From assembly GCF_040807025.1 (NCBI RefSeq), contig NC_090942.1:74203487-74267486 (forward strand): a DNA stretch of 64,000 nt. The letters are read 5' to 3'. The translations under genes were made by a program, and so were the position numbers. This DNA comes from Struthio camelus (Eukaryota > Chordata > Aves > Struthioniformes > Struthionidae). The notes beneath the pieces are model-generated. The model saw only the letters and a list, made by a program, of their open reading frames with translations. It ran no database searches and was not told the DNA's origin. This document shows positions 62,449 through 64,000 of this stretch, in pieces. The stretch's first letter is position 1. Every line of letters begins with the position of its first letter.

Positions 62449-64000
62449 GTTGCCTTTTTAAAGTGACTCCAATGTCTGTTTCTGAATCTTTCCAGTGATC
62501 CCATTACAGTGTTTAAAAAGATAGAAGAAAAAAAGAAACACATTTGTCCCGTGCTTGCAAAAAATCAGATTCCTTCTGAGACCAGTTATTTGAGTATCTT
62601 GCCTAAATAACTGCAAACTGAATTCCAACAAATGTACAAGTCAGAACAACATTTTCTAATCAAGACAATTTGGCATGTGAGTGTCAACAGTTTAACAGCT
62701 AGCTATTTCTCATCAGATACTGAAAGCTGTCAACAGACATTCACTCCCCTGGCAGTGTCCAGCTGCCAGTAGTGAGGAACTCAGTCTATGGCAGAATGAA
62801 ACCTGAAGGAAGTGGGAAGTACACATAAAAAGCACTGAGACAGATACATCACCCTAGATAAAAATGGGAATAAAAATATTCATGTAGGTCACAACCCAAC
62901 CAGTAAGCAACAAATGATGAAAGAAGACGTTCTGTAGGCAAGCTGGTTTGTAACTGCCTGTAATACAGCTTTTCAGTCTTCTTCACGATCATTTGGTACT
63001 AACCATTGGGGGCGACTGGACTACGAAGACTATTAGGTCTGGCTGATGTACCTGTCTATGCTGTTTATTTACTATGTTTGTCCTTGTAAGATATAAAGAG
63101 GACATTTAGTTCTGTTCTGAATGCTCTGTTGGCCCTCTTCCGATGGAATCAATGTAAGTTTCTTTGTTCGTTTTAATCAAAACAGGATCGACGCCTAGTT
63201 TCTTGGCATTACATTAGGAGAAAAAATGAAACCAAAGCCACTAGACCAACTTAAGTTTGAAACAGAAATAAAACAGTCTCAGTGCTTCCCCTCCCAAACT
63301 TTGCAAGAACATCCCTCTTTATTTGTCTTCTAAGCAAACATCTACCAACTTCTAGCAATCTTCATCTAGGTTAGATCTTCTGATACTGCTAAGCCATCCG
63401 CTTTCTTAACACATCTTACACCTTTCCCCAAAAGGTATTCAAACAATGGGCAATATATTCAAGGGACCTGGAATATACTGACCTGCAAAAGCCCCTGCAC
63501 ATCTGAGGTTTAACAAGAATTGCCAGGCAGAGTGAGTCGGGGGAACAGCAGCTTAAAGGGGATTTATCTCTAAGGACTGCTGAAAAGGCTCCATTTAATC
63601 AGGTTAAACAATACAGTTCCCCGCTGTCTAATAGTGGGGGAAGCTGAAGAAAACCAGAGCAAGTCAGAGCCCTACCTTATGGCTGGAATGGATACAGGTT
63701 AATTTCCTCTTTTTCGTCTTGAATATAGTGTCCAAGTGCTACCTTGCAGCACCTGCTCTCCTCAATGTAGGAGAGCCACTTCGTGGTGCCAGGGCTGGGA
63801 AGCAAACAATCCCTTCAGCCCTCAACAGGACCGAACTGCCCTTTCATATTCTTCCAGAAACACCCCTGGTCAATCTCTACAAATGCTGATTTCCACAACA
63901 ATGTTAATCCTCTCACATGTATTTCTTCATCAGCTTGATTCCTGGAGAATTCATGGGCATTAACTCCTTCTATTGTCACCTCCCCATTTTCAGTCTCTAA
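62449..64000. other. 5' flank of the 1A-like gene; 5' UTR and possible LTR-like piece
   Basis: Upstream of the ATG on the - strand is a short A-rich leader and a pyrimidine tract (around 62,480-62,540) that could belong to a 5' intron acceptor, but no clean site can be chosen. A TATA-like AGATATAAAGAG at about 63,090 and a + strand segment ending CTTGGCATTACA near 63,214 look faintly LTR-like, without a confirmed start or duplication. No coding exon was recognised. Confidence 0.35.

Noticed and set aside
1-64000. tRNA, rRNA, CRISPR arrays, bacterial operons, or a retroviral internal region
   Set aside because: None was seen. Gene structure is spliced and vertebrate throughout, and the only retroviral sequence is LTR.

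Overview
The window is vertebrate nuclear DNA, most likely avian. Genes are split into short exons by AT-rich introns with canonical splice sites, and the conceptual proteins are organic anion transporting polypeptides (OATPs) of the SLCO1 family. Mammal-type Alu, B1 and L1 repeats were not seen, the two complete genes span only about 21 kb and 16 kb, and the one clear mobile element is an ERV-type solo LTR. The bird assignment is inference from compactness and repeat content; a non-avian reptile is not excluded.

Layout. (1) 1-165, + strand: the C-terminal coding exon of an SLCO1 gene that begins left of the window, followed by its probable 3' UTR with several AATAAA signals. (2) About 1.25-13.1 kb: a convergent intergenic region holding a 498-bp solo LTR at 10918-11415 and nothing else recognisable. 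(3) 34449 down to 13453, - strand: a complete 14-coding-exon SLCO1 gene (705 aa), closest in its motifs to the OATP1B group. (4) About 34.5-45.6 kb: upstream region of that gene, with a CpG-enriched block near 39.5-40.0 kb and a possible LTR fragment at 35.45-35.76 kb. (5) 62448 down to 46203, - strand: a second complete 14-coding-exon SLCO1 gene (661 aa), closest to SLCO1A2. (6) 62.45-64.0 kb: upstream flank of the second gene.

The exon models were built by reading both strands. Every splice junction was placed by acceptor/donor sequence and by continuity of reading frame. Nine of the fourteen coding exons have identical lengths in the two genes (142, 133, 147, 99, 165, 196, 166, 65, 118 nt), all intron phases match, and each total is an exact multiple of three with one terminal stop. 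Both proteins carry the OATP signature (D-x-R-W-V-G-A-W-W) and the cysteine-rich Kazal-like extracellular loop 5. Both should therefore be working 12-helix plasma-membrane transporters for amphipathic organic anions such as bile salts, steroid conjugates and thyroid hormones. Exact substrates cannot be read from sequence.

No undescribed system was found. The best leads are the head-to-tail 1B-like/1A-like arrangement (unlike human), a GC-AG intron in one paralogue only, the solo LTR, and a CpG-enriched block of unknown role.
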